From Mesostigma viride (taxonomy: Eukaryota; Streptophyta; Mesostigmatophyceae; Mesostigmatales; Mesostigmataceae), in contig RPFO01001943.1 of NCBI GenBank assembly GCA_009746045.1, positions 32,725 through 96,724 on the forward strand: DNA of 64,000 nt, in the 5' to 3' direction. This document shows, piece after piece, positions 44,515 to 54,507 of this stretch. The position numbers and the translations under genes were made by a program. Below the pieces are notes generated by a model that saw nothing but the letters and a program-made list of their open reading frames with translations, did not search any database and was not told where the DNA came from. Within the stretch, counting starts at the first letter, position 1. Each line of letters begins with the position of its first letter.

Positions 44515-45588
44515 ATGTCAGTCTCGAACGTTGACCGGCTTGACGTAAATGGCTCCATTACGTTCTCGGATCACACAAAGATGTTTGGTCTCAACCCGTT
44601 CGCACTCGGTAACCTGGCCAGATTTCAGGCCGGCCTGAACGCGTACGGTAAGGACGTGCTAGCATTCGACGTGTTCAACCCGACTAGAGGCGTGTACGAG
44701 ACGTTTTTTGAAGTTAGCGGCGACGACGCGTTCGATCCCATAGACGGCGACTATCGACTCACATATCTTGAGATAGCGAGAGACATGCGAGACCCGCCCG
44801 ACGTTGACTGGACGGTGGCAAACGTCACTCCCAGTCGCGCGAGTTTGCTGAAGGCAGGTACGCCCCCTCTGTTCACGCTGACAGAGAGTGTGCGAAACTC
44901 GCTGGTCGCCAAGACGGTGGCTGATGTGAACGCCATTATCGCCGCAGCTGACACGCAGAGGTTGGCGGCTTACGACTCCGAGAACCCCGTGTTTCCTTCT
45001 TGGGCCTTTGACTCGACAGGGTACAACGACAGGCGCCTGCGCGTGGACCGATATGCCCGCATGCCGTTGCAGGATGAACGCCTCATAATCGTGCCAGCGA
45101 CAAACACTCCCGCGATACTTCCTGGCGAGTTTGCAGTCAGGATAAAGTTCTGGAACCCAACACTCGGGAGGGGACCCAATAGCATATCTATCAGCATCAA
45201 ACACAACGGAGCGCTCGACTTTTTTATGATTGGAGCAGGGTCTTCGTACCCCACTTCCCCCCAAACGTCCGTATATAGTAGCGGTACAACCACCACCGTC
45301 ACCGTGTCGCATCCGTTCGCATTTGACGCGAATTGGGCGTACGGCCTGATAGATATCGGCATTGTGCGATGGATGAACACCACGGGCGAGGCCTTCTCCG
45401 CACCCTCGAGTCCAATATGGTCGACATCAAGTGTGACGCAGGTCACAGGATACGCGCCCTATACGATGTCAACCCCTGAGGCAGTTGTGGTGGCTAATGA
45501 GGATGTAGACTTGCTGGAACTTATGCATGGTTATGCTCTCTGCTCGATAAATCTGCAGCAAATTCCAATTAATTACGTTTTTAAGTGA
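44515..45588 (+). CDS. Virion-like protein with beta-sandwich C-terminal half, 357 aa
   Basis: Start at 44,515; an ATG at 44,489 is in a short closed frame. The N-terminal part begins VDRLDVNGSITFSDHTKMFG, a strand pattern also seen in fibre shafts. The middle is helical and the C-terminal half is beta-rich (GEFAVRIKFWNPTLGRG, SISISIKHNGALDFFMIG). Last of four plus-strand structural-type genes. Overlaps the convergent zinc-protein gene by 16 bp. No family recognised. Confidence 0.55.
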   Translation: MSVSNVDRLDVNGSITFSDHTKMFGLNPFALGNLARFQAGLNAYGKDVLAFDVFNPTRGVYETFFEVSGDDAFDPIDGDYRLTYLEIARDMRDPPDVDWTVANVTPSRASLLKAGTPPLFTLTESVRNSLVAKTVADVNAIIAAADTQRLAAYDSENPVFPSWAFDSTGYNDRRLRVDRYARMPLQDERLIIVPATNTPAILPGEFAVRIKFWNPTLGRGPNSISISIKHNGALDFFMIGAGSSYPTSPQTSVYSSGTTTTVTVSHPFAFDANWAYGLIDIGIVRWMNTTGEAFSAPSSPIWSTSSVTQVTGYAPYTMSTPEAVVVANEDVDLLELMHGYALCSINLQQIPINYVFK

Positions 45589-45899
45589 AGAAGACGATTG
45601 CCGAATTCCAAAATCCAAGCCGGGGACGGAGGAGGCCCCTCTTTCGCCTCCTTCCGATGGTCCCTTATCCAACGTTTCAATTTCTTGTTGTGCACGCGCA
45701 ACTCCTTCGGCGTGGGCTCGCGGTTCTCGGCTATCGCCCTCTCCAATGTAGGATACCCGTAATGCTCCAGTACGTTCTTGCCTCTTGTTGTATGCGCCGT
45801 GCGGGCACGAGATAAGACGTGAACCGAACACGCGGCTGTTTGGTGCGCGCAACTGTTCCTGCATCTTCTACCAGCCAGCGTTGACATTGAGCACCTCAT
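45573..45899 (-). CDS. Small Cys/His zinc protein, 108 aa
   Basis: The N-terminal module CSMSTLAGRRCRNSCAHQ plus CSVH has the spacing of the zinc module at 36,479-36,973. The remainder is Lys/Arg/Glu-rich and helical (PTPKELRVHNKKLKRWIRD). Its ATG is 4 bp from the divergent ATG of the nuclease gene at 45,903, so the two genes must share promoter elements inside coding DNA. Function unknown. Confidence 0.6.
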   Translation of the reverse strand: MRCSMSTLAGRRCRNSCAHQTAACSVHVLSRARTAHTTRGKNVLEHYGYPTLERAIAENREPTPKELRVHNKKLKRWIRDHRKEAKEGPPPSPAWILEFGNRLLHLKT

Positions 45900-45902
45900 C
45901 GA

Positions 45903-46550
45903 ATGTCATTATATGCTGACAAAAATAAACTGAGCTTCATTCAAATGGGAATAGGGAAGATGCTGCTTAGAAAGATACAATGCAATTGCGGTCCTAAGCC
46001 GGACAAACAGCCGGAAGAGGTCCTCAGAAACGCGGTGCTGCACGAACTTGAGCCGTTCTCTTTTAAAGGGCACGCATTTTCGCCCGTCAAAGTTGTCAAA
46101 GCATACGACGGGGACACCGTCAAGGTCGCGTTCCTGAGCCCGTGGACCAGCTTGCCAGCGACGCTTACCGTGCGACTTTGGGGAATAGATGCCGCGGAAA
46201 TCGCACCCAGGCTCGATACTCCCAACCGCGACACCACGCGCATGGCAGCAGTCAAGGCGCGCAACCGACTGATACAGTTGTCAACAGACGTGAAACTAGA
46301 CGTCGACGATATGGTCAAGACCTCCAAGGATATCCAGACGCTGATCGACACCACTAACAAAAAGTTCCTTACACTGCACTGCCAAGGGTTCGACAACTTT
46401 GGACGAGTGCTGGGGGTAATTTACACGTTGGACGGAACGTGTATCAATAAGGTCCTGTTGGATGAGAAGATCGCAGGACCTATGGCCACCATCGACGAGC
46501 ATCGGGCAGCATCACCCTTTAGACCAGAAACGCTTATAGGTCCATTGTGA
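45903..46550 (+). CDS. Staphylococcal-nuclease-family (thermonuclease-like) protein, 215 aa
   Basis: SNase-fold proteins hydrolyse DNA or RNA in a calcium-dependent way. After a 50-residue leader the fold is visible: VVKAYDGDTVKV (Asp-Gly-Asp-Thr turn), TLTVRLWGIDAAEIAP (the Arg-x-x-Gly-Ile-Asp-x-x-Glu active-site strand) and DNFGRVLGVIY (strand with the second Arg). The key acid, Arg and Glu are in place, so it may be active. Such genes occur in several giant viruses. Convergent with the DUF5767-like gene and overlaps its 3' end by 17 bp. Intact. Confidence 0.85.
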   Translation: MSLYADKNKLSFIQMGIGKMLLRKIQCNCGPKPDKQPEEVLRNAVLHELEPFSFKGHAFSPVKVVKAYDGDTVKVAFLSPWTSLPATLTVRLWGIDAAEIAPRLDTPNRDTTRMAAVKARNRLIQLSTDVKLDVDDMVKTSKDIQTLIDTTNKKFLTLHCQGFDNFGRVLGVIYTLDGTCINKVLLDEKIAGPMATIDEHRAASPFRPETLIGPL

Positions 46551-47667
46551 CCCGTGACGGGTCGTCGGTCGCCGATGCGGCCGTCTGAGACTTCTTGCCG
46601 CCAGACCTCCTCTTGGCCTTCTTCTTTACCGCGTCCACCTGCACCTTGCGCACATCGCTGTCCCACCCGCGCACCGACCCGTCCTCGACCCCGCTGTCGC
46701 CAGCCTCGTCGTCAATTACTTGCACGGCGGCAGGTGGAGGAGGGGCAGGCGGAACGACCTCCCTGACGACCCTGTCCATGTTCACGGGGATGGGGATGTC
46801 GGGTCTGAAGAACCCCGGGCCGCGCATCACGTACCCGCCAGCAGCGCCCGCTTCTTCATCGTTTGCGGCCGGGGACGGGGGTCTGGGAGGCGCCGATGCG
46901 TTCGCGGCCTCCTGTTTGGACACCATCATCTTGACAAGGCTTTTCATCAGCTCGGGGTCGGTCTTTGCGATCTCCGTCATTGACGGCAGTCCGGCGCTGG
47001 CAAACGACGCCGACATATGAAACATCATGGCCGAACCCCCCAGCATCAGCATCAGCTCGATCTCAGGGGGCATGGCCACGCGGTGGCGATGCTTGTCGTA
47101 CAGTCTCTCAAACACAGTGTCGTAGTCGGATATGTTTGCCAGAATGCTCTCGGACCATCCGTCCAGGCGCAGGCCCACCGGGTCGTACCGTGTGTTAAAA
47201 AACTGAATGGCGGACGTAGTGGCCACCAGCATCTGTCGCATCGTGTTGACGGCGTGCCTGGACTCTACCGACCGCGATACTTTGTCGAACTCGAACCGCA
47301 TCTCGTCAATGTCCGACCGCATGTCGAACGCCGGCACGGAAAACCCTTTCTCCTTGTAGCGGTGCAGCTTGTGCAGGATCTCCATCTTCTCCGCGTGTAT
47401 CTGCTGGGGGCTCTTTTTGGGCATCACGGCTTCGGCGTCCACCACGTCAGCCCCGAAGCCGAAGTCCTCCTCGTACGCGTCGTCGTCGTCGTCGTACCCG
47501 TCAAACGTGAAGTCGTTCTCCGCTACCGGCGGGGCAGATGGAGGCGCAAAGAATGACTTGGACTTTTTGGGGTTGGCAAGGGACTCAAAAAATTCGCCCT
47601 CGTCCGCCTTCGCACTCGCCTTCTTCTTAGCCAGTGCGTATTAATTAATTAATTAATTATCAACATC

Positions 47668-47681
47668 ACTCCGTTGGGAGT
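47668..47681 (-). promoter_or_regulatory. 3' stem-loop of LINE-like copy 2
   Basis: ACTCC-CAAC-GGAGT. Same loop and position as 28,348-28,361, with compensating stem differences. Confidence 0.6.
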
Positions 47682-48082
47682 CAATGTAGCACATATCCCT
47701 GAGAAGGGGCATATGGCTTTAAATACATCCTAGGCTACTTCATGCAAGGGTGGGAATGTAAGCAACACTTGCTCTAGGTGCCGCAAGGGCACCGGCACCA
47801 CCATGCTGTCTCAGGTTCAACCCAGCTAAGGGGATCCTGGCACGGGGGAGGAAGATCATCATGGCTATGCAAGGGCTAGGGCATGGCTTCTCGACAGAGA
47901 GCATCTCTCTGCATGGCATAGCATGGCTAAGTTCTTAATGCAACATCCATGGGGGTCCCATTATAGACAAAGCATGGCTAAATGTTGAAGGCATCATCCA
48001 TGGGGGCCATTATGGGCGCACATGCGCGTGGGCCACATGCTAGGCTAAGCCTTACTAATCTACACTACTGGTATATATATTC

Positions 48083-49429
48083 CTAGTCTGAGGTGGCAGG
48101 AGGGGGCTGCCAGGGCTTGTGGTCAACGTGGATGACCGCCCCCCTCCAGTATACCGGCTTCCCCCTTGCGCTCTGCCGGAGCTGAAGGTAGGCCGGCCAT
48201 AGCTCGCGTCGCCGTTGTTGCTGGGCCAGGGTCAAGTCGTCGTCCAGCGTGAAGCGAGTCTCCGAGAGCTTCTTGCGGCATTTAAGGAACGCCAGCTTGT
48301 CCGCCATGTACTTAAAGGTGAGGAGCACGGGGGCCGGGCCAGCCTTCCCCCGCGCGCGGGGGAGGCGGACAGCCGACATGTCCAGCTCACCAGTGAGTAA
48401 CATGGGGGCAAGAATGGCGCGCTTAAATGCCTCAAGAAGGCTCGTGGAGGTCTCACCTGCCTGCTGGTCGAAGTGCTTGACGATGACATTGTGGCTGCGC
48501 CGGGCGATGTCGGCTTCCTCGCGAAGGTCGAGGGCTTGTTGCTTGAGTTGTGCCGAGATGGTGGAGGTGGTGGAGGTGGTGTGCTGCTTAAGCAAGTCCG
48601 CCCAGGTGGAGGGAGCATCGCCGGCCGAGCCAGCAGGCGCCGGCTGGGCGGCGATGTCCTTCACCGCCTGGGCGGTGAGGCCGGCGGTGTCATGCAAGCT
48701 CTCAAGGGCGTTGGCGGTGGCTTGAAGGCGTTGGTCGAGGTCGAGGAGCTGGGCTTTGATGTCGGCAGTGGAGGCGGAAATGGCCGTGGAGGTGGAGGCG
48801 GCGGCGGTGGAAATGTGAGGAAGTTCAGCAGTCAGCGTGCCGCCGATTGCTGCTATGTCGGCAGCAAGGGGGGTCACGTGCTGCTGAAAGGCTTCCGTGA
48901 GGATGGAGCGGAGGGTGGGGACGGAAAGGGGTGGAGCCCAGATCTCGCCGTCAGAGCGCTGGAGAAGGGAGTTGAGGATGGCGTGCTGGAGATGGGGGCG
49001 GACGCAGCCGGACAGCCCGTAGATGTTGGCCCAGCGGCTGCCGTCCGGGGCGAGGAGGCGATTGATGGAGTGGAAATGGAGGCACAGGTCGTAAAGCGAA
49101 GCGTAATCCCCGAAGAAGATGCAGCGCAGAGCATCGGTCGGAGAAATGGTGGCCCAGTCGTAATCTGCGACCTTGAAAGGCCGGGGCCGAAAGCTCGGTT
49201 CTGGGCGTGAAGACCCTCCTGTGTCGTCGGCTGGGCGGGTGCGCTTGGGGTCAGGCGATGCAGATGGCGAGGCGTTAAGCCCGGGGGGTTGCTGGACGAC
49301 CACCAGTGCACGACTAGTGTCATCGCCGCCTGCCGGACCTGAAGGCGAAGCTGCAGCCTGAGCTGCAGAATTTTCATTGCCGAGCGCAGCCGCCAGGCTG
49401 CGTTGCGTCGAGGCGCGTTTGTGCGCCAT
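48083..49429 (-). CDS. L1 ORF1-like nucleic-acid-binding protein, intact
   Basis: 448 residues. An Ala/Ser/Pro-rich N-terminus, a conserved-looking globular region (about 80-160), a Thr/Ala-rich helical stretch (about 190-300) that could be a coiled coil, and an RRM-like region with a C-terminal domain ending DDDLTLAQQQRRRELWPAYL and VYWRG. It is only distantly similar to the copy at 26,587 in the N-terminal half but clearly homologous at the C-terminus, so the two belong to different subfamilies. No reverse transcriptase follows. Confidence 0.75.
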   Translation of the reverse strand: MAHKRASTQRSLAAALGNENSAAQAAASPSGPAGGDDTSRALVVVQQPPGLNASPSASPDPKRTRPADDTGGSSRPEPSFRPRPFKVADYDWATISPTDALRCIFFGDYASLYDLCLHFHSINRLLAPDGSRWANIYGLSGCVRPHLQHAILNSLLQRSDGEIWAPPLSVPTLRSILTEAFQQHVTPLAADIAAIGGTLTAELPHISTAAASTSTAISASTADIKAQLLDLDQRLQATANALESLHDTAGLTAQAVKDIAAQPAPAGSAGDAPSTWADLLKQHTTSTTSTISAQLKQQALDLREEADIARRSHNVIVKHFDQQAGETSTSLLEAFKRAILAPMLLTGELDMSAVRLPRARGKAGPAPVLLTFKYMADKLAFLKCRKKLSETRFTLDDDLTLAQQQRRRELWPAYLQLRQSARGKPVYWRGAVIHVDHKPWQPPPATSD

Positions 49430-49622
49430 ATATTGCGTTTTAGATTCGGAAAATTATATCAGCATGTGCGTCTTAGAAAGACGAAGCGATAGTGATATTC
49501 ACGGCTAAATTCGGTGCTCAAACGTGAAAGTTATGAGCTCCGACAGCCATGGCTACCTCGTGGCCGGAATTGATGGGCCCCCCCCCAGTGCGTATGGCGC
49601 ACCCTTATCACTAGGAAGTCGG

Positions 49623-50000
49623 AAAAAATTCGTCCTGAGATCTCTTGAGATTCTCCTGAGTTTTTTTTTGACAAATCTTGAGAAATCCTGAGAAATCCTG
49701 AGATGTCCTGAGAATATCTTGAGATTGTCCTGAGATTAATCCTGAGTTTTCCTGAGATTGTCCTGAGATTCATCCTGATATTTCGTCTTCACAAAATCTG
49801 GTAAGTGCACACCTCGGGTCCTGAGATTCTGGTGAAAAACTCAGGACAAAATCTCAGGACAATCTCAGGACAAAATCTCAGGACAATCTCAGGACAAAAT
49901 CTCAGGACAAAAAAACGAGTAGAATCTCAAGAAAATCTCAGGACAAAAAAACGAGTAGAATCTCAAGAAAATCAAGAACATGCACAGGCGAATTCTCCAG
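49623..50000. repeat. Left subterminal CCTGAG/CTCAGG repeats
   Basis: Many tandem or scattered copies, in the TCCTGAGAT orientation to about 49,830 and ATCTCAGGACAA after that, so the region can fold on itself. The right-hand counterpart is at 53,930-54,237. Confidence 0.85.
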
Positions 50001-50559
50001 CCATTCTGGGACAAAAAAATGGTGTTATCAGGGACCGTCAGAAATACGACAATGCAAGATGATTACAATAGGGGCATGACTCACAATCAGTGCATTTATT
50101 ACATTGATAAATATTATTTAAAAAATCTTTTATTCATAGGCAAAAAATAAATCACAACAAAAAGAGGATTGCTTCTTCATCGTTTGGCAGATCTTGTAGA
50201 TCATTTGGTTCTTCATATACTCTGCCAAACTGTGCTTCGTTGCACATTTACCTGCACGCATAAACCAGGAAGGGGGAAAAACAGCATTAAACAGGACCAT
50301 GATTAGAACGCTGGGCTGCAGCATGTGCACATGTACACCTAACCAGACCAAAGGCATAGCAAACAACATCATGCTCGGCATAAAAAAAGATACTTCTGAC
50401 TGGTACAAAACATTGAAAGGGTGACCCAAGTGAAAGCCTAGCACCGCCATTATTGAGATGTGCAAGACCAAGAAACCACGACATTGCATATGACCGATGC
50501 ATTGAAAAAGGGAAAACACGTTTATTAACTGTGAAGCTCCAGGGTAACTAGACTAAATT
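50001..50559. other. Interior of the TIR element, no gene seen
   Basis: AT-rich unique sequence. A 129-codon minus-strand frame (50,130-50,519) has Met/Cys/Phe-rich composition without a domain and is not called. Confidence 0.5.
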
Positions 50560-51150
50560 TCTTCAGGGCAAGGGACTAATTGAATTCAGCAAGCAAGCGT
50601 ACATGCGCGCAAGGACGAGAGTGGCTAAATAAGGAAGCAAGGGCCTAACAAAGGAAGCAAGGGACTGATTAGATTCAGCAAGCAAGCAATTGCAAGCATG
50701 CAAGGAAGAGGGGCTAACAAAGGAAGCAAGGGCCTAACAAAGGAATCAGGGGACTGATTCCATTCAGCAAGTGGTCAAGCATGCAGGGAAGGAACGGCCT
50801 AACCAAGTAGGCAAGGTCATATCAAAGGAAGCAAGGCATTAATTAAATTCAGCAAGCATGCGAGGAAGAGTGGCTTACAAAGGAAGCATGGGACTAAGAA
50901 AGGAAGCAAGGGACTAATTACATTCAGGAAGCACGCATGCAAGGAAGCAAGGGAATAAAGCAAGGAACTAATCAAATTCAGCAAGCGGCTAAACAACCAA
51001 GCAAGGGCCTAATCAAGGAAGAAAGCAACCACGCAAAGAAGCAAGCAAGCACGCAAAGACGGAAACAAGCATGCAAGGAAGCAAGGGGTTTATCAAACTC
51101 AGCAAGCAAGCATGCAAGGAAGCAAGGAGCAAGTGAGGGACCAAGGGACT
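50560..51150. repeat. AAGCAAGG-type degenerate tandem repeat
   Basis: Repeated phrases GGAAGCAAGGGACTAATT, AATTCAGCAAGCAAGC and CATGCAAGGAAG, irregularly spaced. No gene. Confidence 0.8.
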
Positions 51151-53011
51151 AATCAACTTTATGACACTTACCACGCAGAAGGGACAACCTCATGACCGCG
51201 GAGAAGATAACATTCCGTCCCTCCTGTTGCGATTGCAAAGGGGAGAAAGAATAGTAGTGATGTAAGGAATGAATTCCAGTGCAAAATTAGGAAAATACCT
51301 TCAATAACAAAGCTAGTAAGTAGGCAAGGTAATTAAAAAGTAGGTAGCAAACTGATGACAACATGCACATACTCACGCATGGACCAACCAAGTTAGTATC
51401 TAATCTACTATGTGGCTTATGAGGAAGCACCATGAAACATTTGACCTTACTGGCTTCATCAGAACACGTCTAGATGCTTTTCCTTTGCAAAGATAGTCGC
51501 AATTGACGCTTGGGGCTTGCATGGGATTCAGGTCTGCATGGACGTGCTTTGACAACAAACGGGCATGTACGCACAAAAATGCCCAAGGACGGTACTTCAT
51601 GATGGTCATCTTCATGAACTTGACCACGCATGTAAGAGGACAAGAAATCAAGTATTCAGAGTTCATGCTATACTAAGAAACCAGCTTTTGCTCAGAATGC
51701 CGCTTTTGCGGTCTATGGGCCTTCCAATGCAACCTGCCAAGCAATTCTCATAAGTATCCTTGCTCAGCTACGCAGTTGCTCATTTTCCCGGCTCCATTCC
51801 TCTTCGATCACAGCCTGTCCATGACGGCCTTGTAGGTTTTGGATAGCTCCAGAATCTCGCTCTGTTTATTCTCCGTTACTTATGTCACTCACATGTCGTC
51901 GCTACTAGAACCGCTTCTAGTGCGGTTCTCGCTGCCACCCCTGCTGCCACACCTGCAGCGCTTGTTATTCGGTGGTTGCATTCATTGGTTACGTATGGAA
52001 ATCGGTTGCCCCATCGCTCGAGCTAGCGTGTATGTGCCCTCACTGCCCGCTAGCCCCAGCACTGACTTGACTGCGAACAACGGCTAGGGCTACGTCAAAC
52101 GCGTTTTTTTGAATTTGCGCAAAAAAAAAGATTGCGACTAGGTCACATCCGTAGCCAGCGGCAGGCGGAATGTCTCGAGTGATTCCAGCCAAGCGATCTT
52201 CCGTATTGTCATGACATCTTACCTTTCCACTGGTTACTACTTGTCTCAAAGCCTTTTAGAACGGTCGGAGCCGCAAACTGCCGATAAATTTACAGGTACA
52301 GTAACTAGTATTCACCAATGAAAGCCACAGGCATTTAAAAAACCGCCGTCCTGCCAGACCCTAGAAAACGCTTGGTCCTGACTTTGCCGGACAACCATTG
52401 GAGCAGGTTATAAAGTGCGACAACGATTTCTGATTGTTGGCTGACAGACTGACAGCCGACAATTATTAACGCAAAGTCACTAAAGCAATTAGGCAGTGAG
52501 AACATTCTACAAAAGAGCTCTTAGTTCGGGCTTTATATAAGTAGTACCTGCCTGTTAAAAATTGGAACAAGGATACGGTTCCGGCATCCGTTTATTCCGA
52601 AGCCGGTACGGGCAAGGCTAGGGAACCGGCGTGGGAATAAACTGAACTGAACATAACTGAAATAAAGGCCGTTATGGTGCCGTGAAATAGCCGCATGACG
52701 ACAGTGCCGTTCCAAACTTTCAACTTCGCGCCCTACCTCTCTTAACCGTTACCTGGTAGACCGTTGGTCCAACGAGCGAAAAATTTAGAAAGGTTGCGAT
52801 TAGGCAACGCGACCTTGCACCTAGCCGCACCCATGAACGCCTTCAGCAGCCATGTTAGGCAACACAACCCTGCACCTAGCCGCACCATTCCATAAACGCC
52901 TTCATCAGCCATGTTAGGCCGGAATAGACACGGCATTTCCACTTTGGGTCTCGCACTAGTCAAGTCACTTGCTCAGATAGTATATCACTAGCTCTGACCC
53001 GCCTTCAAGCG
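51151..53011. other. Interior of the TIR element, no supportable gene
   Basis: Only short frames without recognisable motifs. A small tandem duplication (CTTGCACCTAGCCGCACC...AACGCCTTCA) is present at about 52,803-52,920. Confidence 0.5.
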
Positions 53012-53387
53012 GTTTGGTAGTGCAGCGGCTGTGTGTGGTTCTACCAAACGACTTTCAGAAATATGTGCCTACTCCATGGCCCCATCGCGGCAAGTAGCGG
53101 GAGCGCTTGCAGAATGTAAGTGATGCTGCGCCTATACCGAACCCCGTCTTTGCCGCCATGAACCATGACTCCGGACGGAGCTGCGATGACGTAAAGATGG
53201 TTGAAGGTCGCGGGTTGCTGTTCTGTAGTTGCCCCAATGCTGTTCTGTAGTGCTCCGATTGATGTGAGCTGATAGCGGCCTCTTCAATACCTTGAGTTTT
53301 GCACGTGCTCACGTGGGGCCATGGAGTAGGCACATATTTCTCAAAGTCGTTTGGTAGAACCACACACAGCCGCTGCACTACCAAACC
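53012..53387. mobile_element. Nested MITE-like inverted-repeat element, about 376 bp
   Basis: Inverted repeats of about 78 bp: AGCGGTTTGGTAGTGCAGCG at 53,012 is mirrored by CGCTGCACTACCAAACCGCT ending at 53,387, and both arms contain ATATGTGCCTACTCCATGG. The centre is unique and non-coding. It lies within the larger TIR element. Confidence 0.85.
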
Positions 53388-53929
53388 GCTCGCGTGGCAA
53401 GAGCCGCACTGCTGGCAAGTCCATGGCAGCGGCTAGTGTCAGCGCATCGAGCCCTGATGACATAGCTAGTGTTTCGTCGTTCAGCAGCAACGGTGAGGCA
53501 TGCATTCCCTCACAAAGGAGAAGTGAGAGGCAGCGTGCTGTAGTAAATTATGCGGACAACTCTGACAGTGCTGCATACACTGATGAGGAGTGGCATTGAT
53601 TATATTTCTGGCAATGATGCCTGTAATGTAACTTGTTGTGTGCTTGTCGCACTGCATTATCAAGGAGACAACCAGCGCAGGCCAGAAATCGGGAGAATCC
53701 GGACCATGCATTATATTTATTTATTTCCAATGAACATGTGTGTCAACTGCATCATTTCTGCATCCACATATAATGCATAAGTGTCCTGTCTTCATGCACT
53801 TGAGAGTTCTCAAGTGTCATGCTCAGTGTCCTGATTTTCCTGATTTTTTGTGCCATGCTAAGTGTCCTGATTTTCCTGATTTTTTGTGCCATGCTAAGTG
53901 TCCTGATTTTCCTGATTTTTTTCTGATTC
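53388..53929 (+). other. Interior of the TIR element, short C-terminal-like frame
   Basis: A plus-strand frame ends at 53,599 with a Ser-rich, then acidic tail (RRSERQRAVVNYADNSDS). It could be the remnant of a transposase C-terminus, but no catalytic part is present. Then three copies of a TGTCCTGATTTTCCTGATTTTT phrase at about 53,825-53,930. Confidence 0.35.
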
Positions 53930-54237
53930 AGCGGGAAAATCTCAAGATCTTGAGATTTTTTGTGTTGTTTCGACATTTTTCTCAGGATCTCAGGATTTTC
54001 TCAGGATTCTCAGTGTTTCTCAGTGTCTTCGCGAGACGCATCTCAGGCACTTCTCAGGACTCTCAGGAGGAAGTCCTGATATAATATCAGGATTCCTGAG
54101 AAAATCTCAGTTTTTCTCAGGATTTCTCAGGACATCTTGAGAAAAAAATCAGGATATCTCAGGAAATCCTGAGAAAATCTCAGGAAATCCTGAGAAAATC
54201 TCAGGAAATCTCAGGATTCCTGAGAAAAATCTCAGAA
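53930..54237. repeat. Right subterminal CTCAGGA/TCCTGAG repeats
   Basis: Dense short inverted and direct copies of AATCCTGAGAAAATCTCAGG, leading into the right terminal repeat. Confidence 0.85.
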
Positions 54238-54507
54238 CCGACTTCCTAGTGATGCTTGCGTCCGCTGTGCGGCGCCTGCGCGGGCCAATCGCCGTCGTCG
54301 TCTTCCACGAACTCGACGTTGTCCATCACACCGCCCGAACGGCCGGTGCCGAAACGCCGCCCCCCGAGCCCGCTTCCTCCTCCTCCAGGTCCACGGGTAT
54401 GAGCTTGGTAGACATGGCATCTAATAAACCGGGCCGATTTAGACTCACACGGAAGCGCGAACGCGTTTGTTCCTCCTCAATGCCTGTTGCCTGGCCCTGC
54501 TGCGTGT

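Larger units (their letters stand above)
47642..49584 (-). mobile_element. ORF1-only LINE-like retroelement (half-LINE), copy 2
   Basis: About 1.94 kb on the minus strand with a single ORF1-type gene and a TTAA-repeat 3' tail at 47,642-47,659. An 11-bp duplication CCAGTGCGTAT flanks it (47,631-47,641; 49,585-49,595). The hairpin ACTCC-CAAC-GGAGT (47,668-47,681) precedes the tail. TTTCTAAGACGCAC (minus strand, 49,466-49,479) plus a TATA-like GATATAAT lies upstream of the ORF. All these signatures match copy 1. It sits inside a virus gene. Confidence 0.9.
49609..54251. mobile_element. 4.6-kb terminal-inverted-repeat element without transposase
   Basis: Ends CACTAGGAAGTCGG (49,609-49,622) and CCGACTTCCTAGTG (54,238-54,251), flanked by AT on both sides (49,607-49,608; 54,252-54,253). 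Excision with one AT restores the interrupted virus frame, which fixes the boundaries. Subterminal regions on both sides are packed with CTCAGGA/TCCTGAG repeats in opposite orientation. The interior has no convincing coding frame. It contains AAGCAAGG-type repeats (50.6-51.1 kb) and a nested MITE-like element. Terminal CACTA recalls EnSpm elements, but those duplicate 3 bp, so the superfamily is open. Confidence 0.85.
46534..54415 (-). pseudogene. Giant-virus DUF5767-like gene split by two mobile elements
   Basis: Three pieces of one gene: 3' part 46,534-47,641, an 11-bp island 49,596-49,606, and 5' part 54,252-54,326 (or to the ATG at 54,415 if a shift near 54,375 is assumed). Removing the LINE-like element with one 11-bp duplication and the TIR element with one AT leaves 398 codons in one frame from ATG 54,326. 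The 3' part has EKMEILHKL, LDGWSESI and PPEIELMLMLGGSAMMFH, the pattern of a helical protein widely conserved in nucleocytoplasmic viruses, then a Pro/Asp-rich tail and a nuclear-signal-like KKKAKRRSGGKK. The stop of the truncated 3' frame comes from the TTAA tail. A poly-Asp tract lies near 47,480. The gene is dead as it stands. Confidence 0.8.

Noticed and set aside
47017-47644. Plus-strand frames opposite the DUF5767-like gene
   Set aside because: Shadows of the real minus-strand gene. Composition is His/Arg/Val-rich with no domain.
50130-50519. 129-residue minus-strand frame in the TIR element
   Set aside because: Low-complexity hydrophobic composition, no motif, AT-rich surroundings.
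49609-54251. Assignment to the CACTA/EnSpm superfamily
   Set aside because: The ends begin CACTA, but the flanking duplication fits 2 bp (AT), not 3 bp, and no transposase is present.
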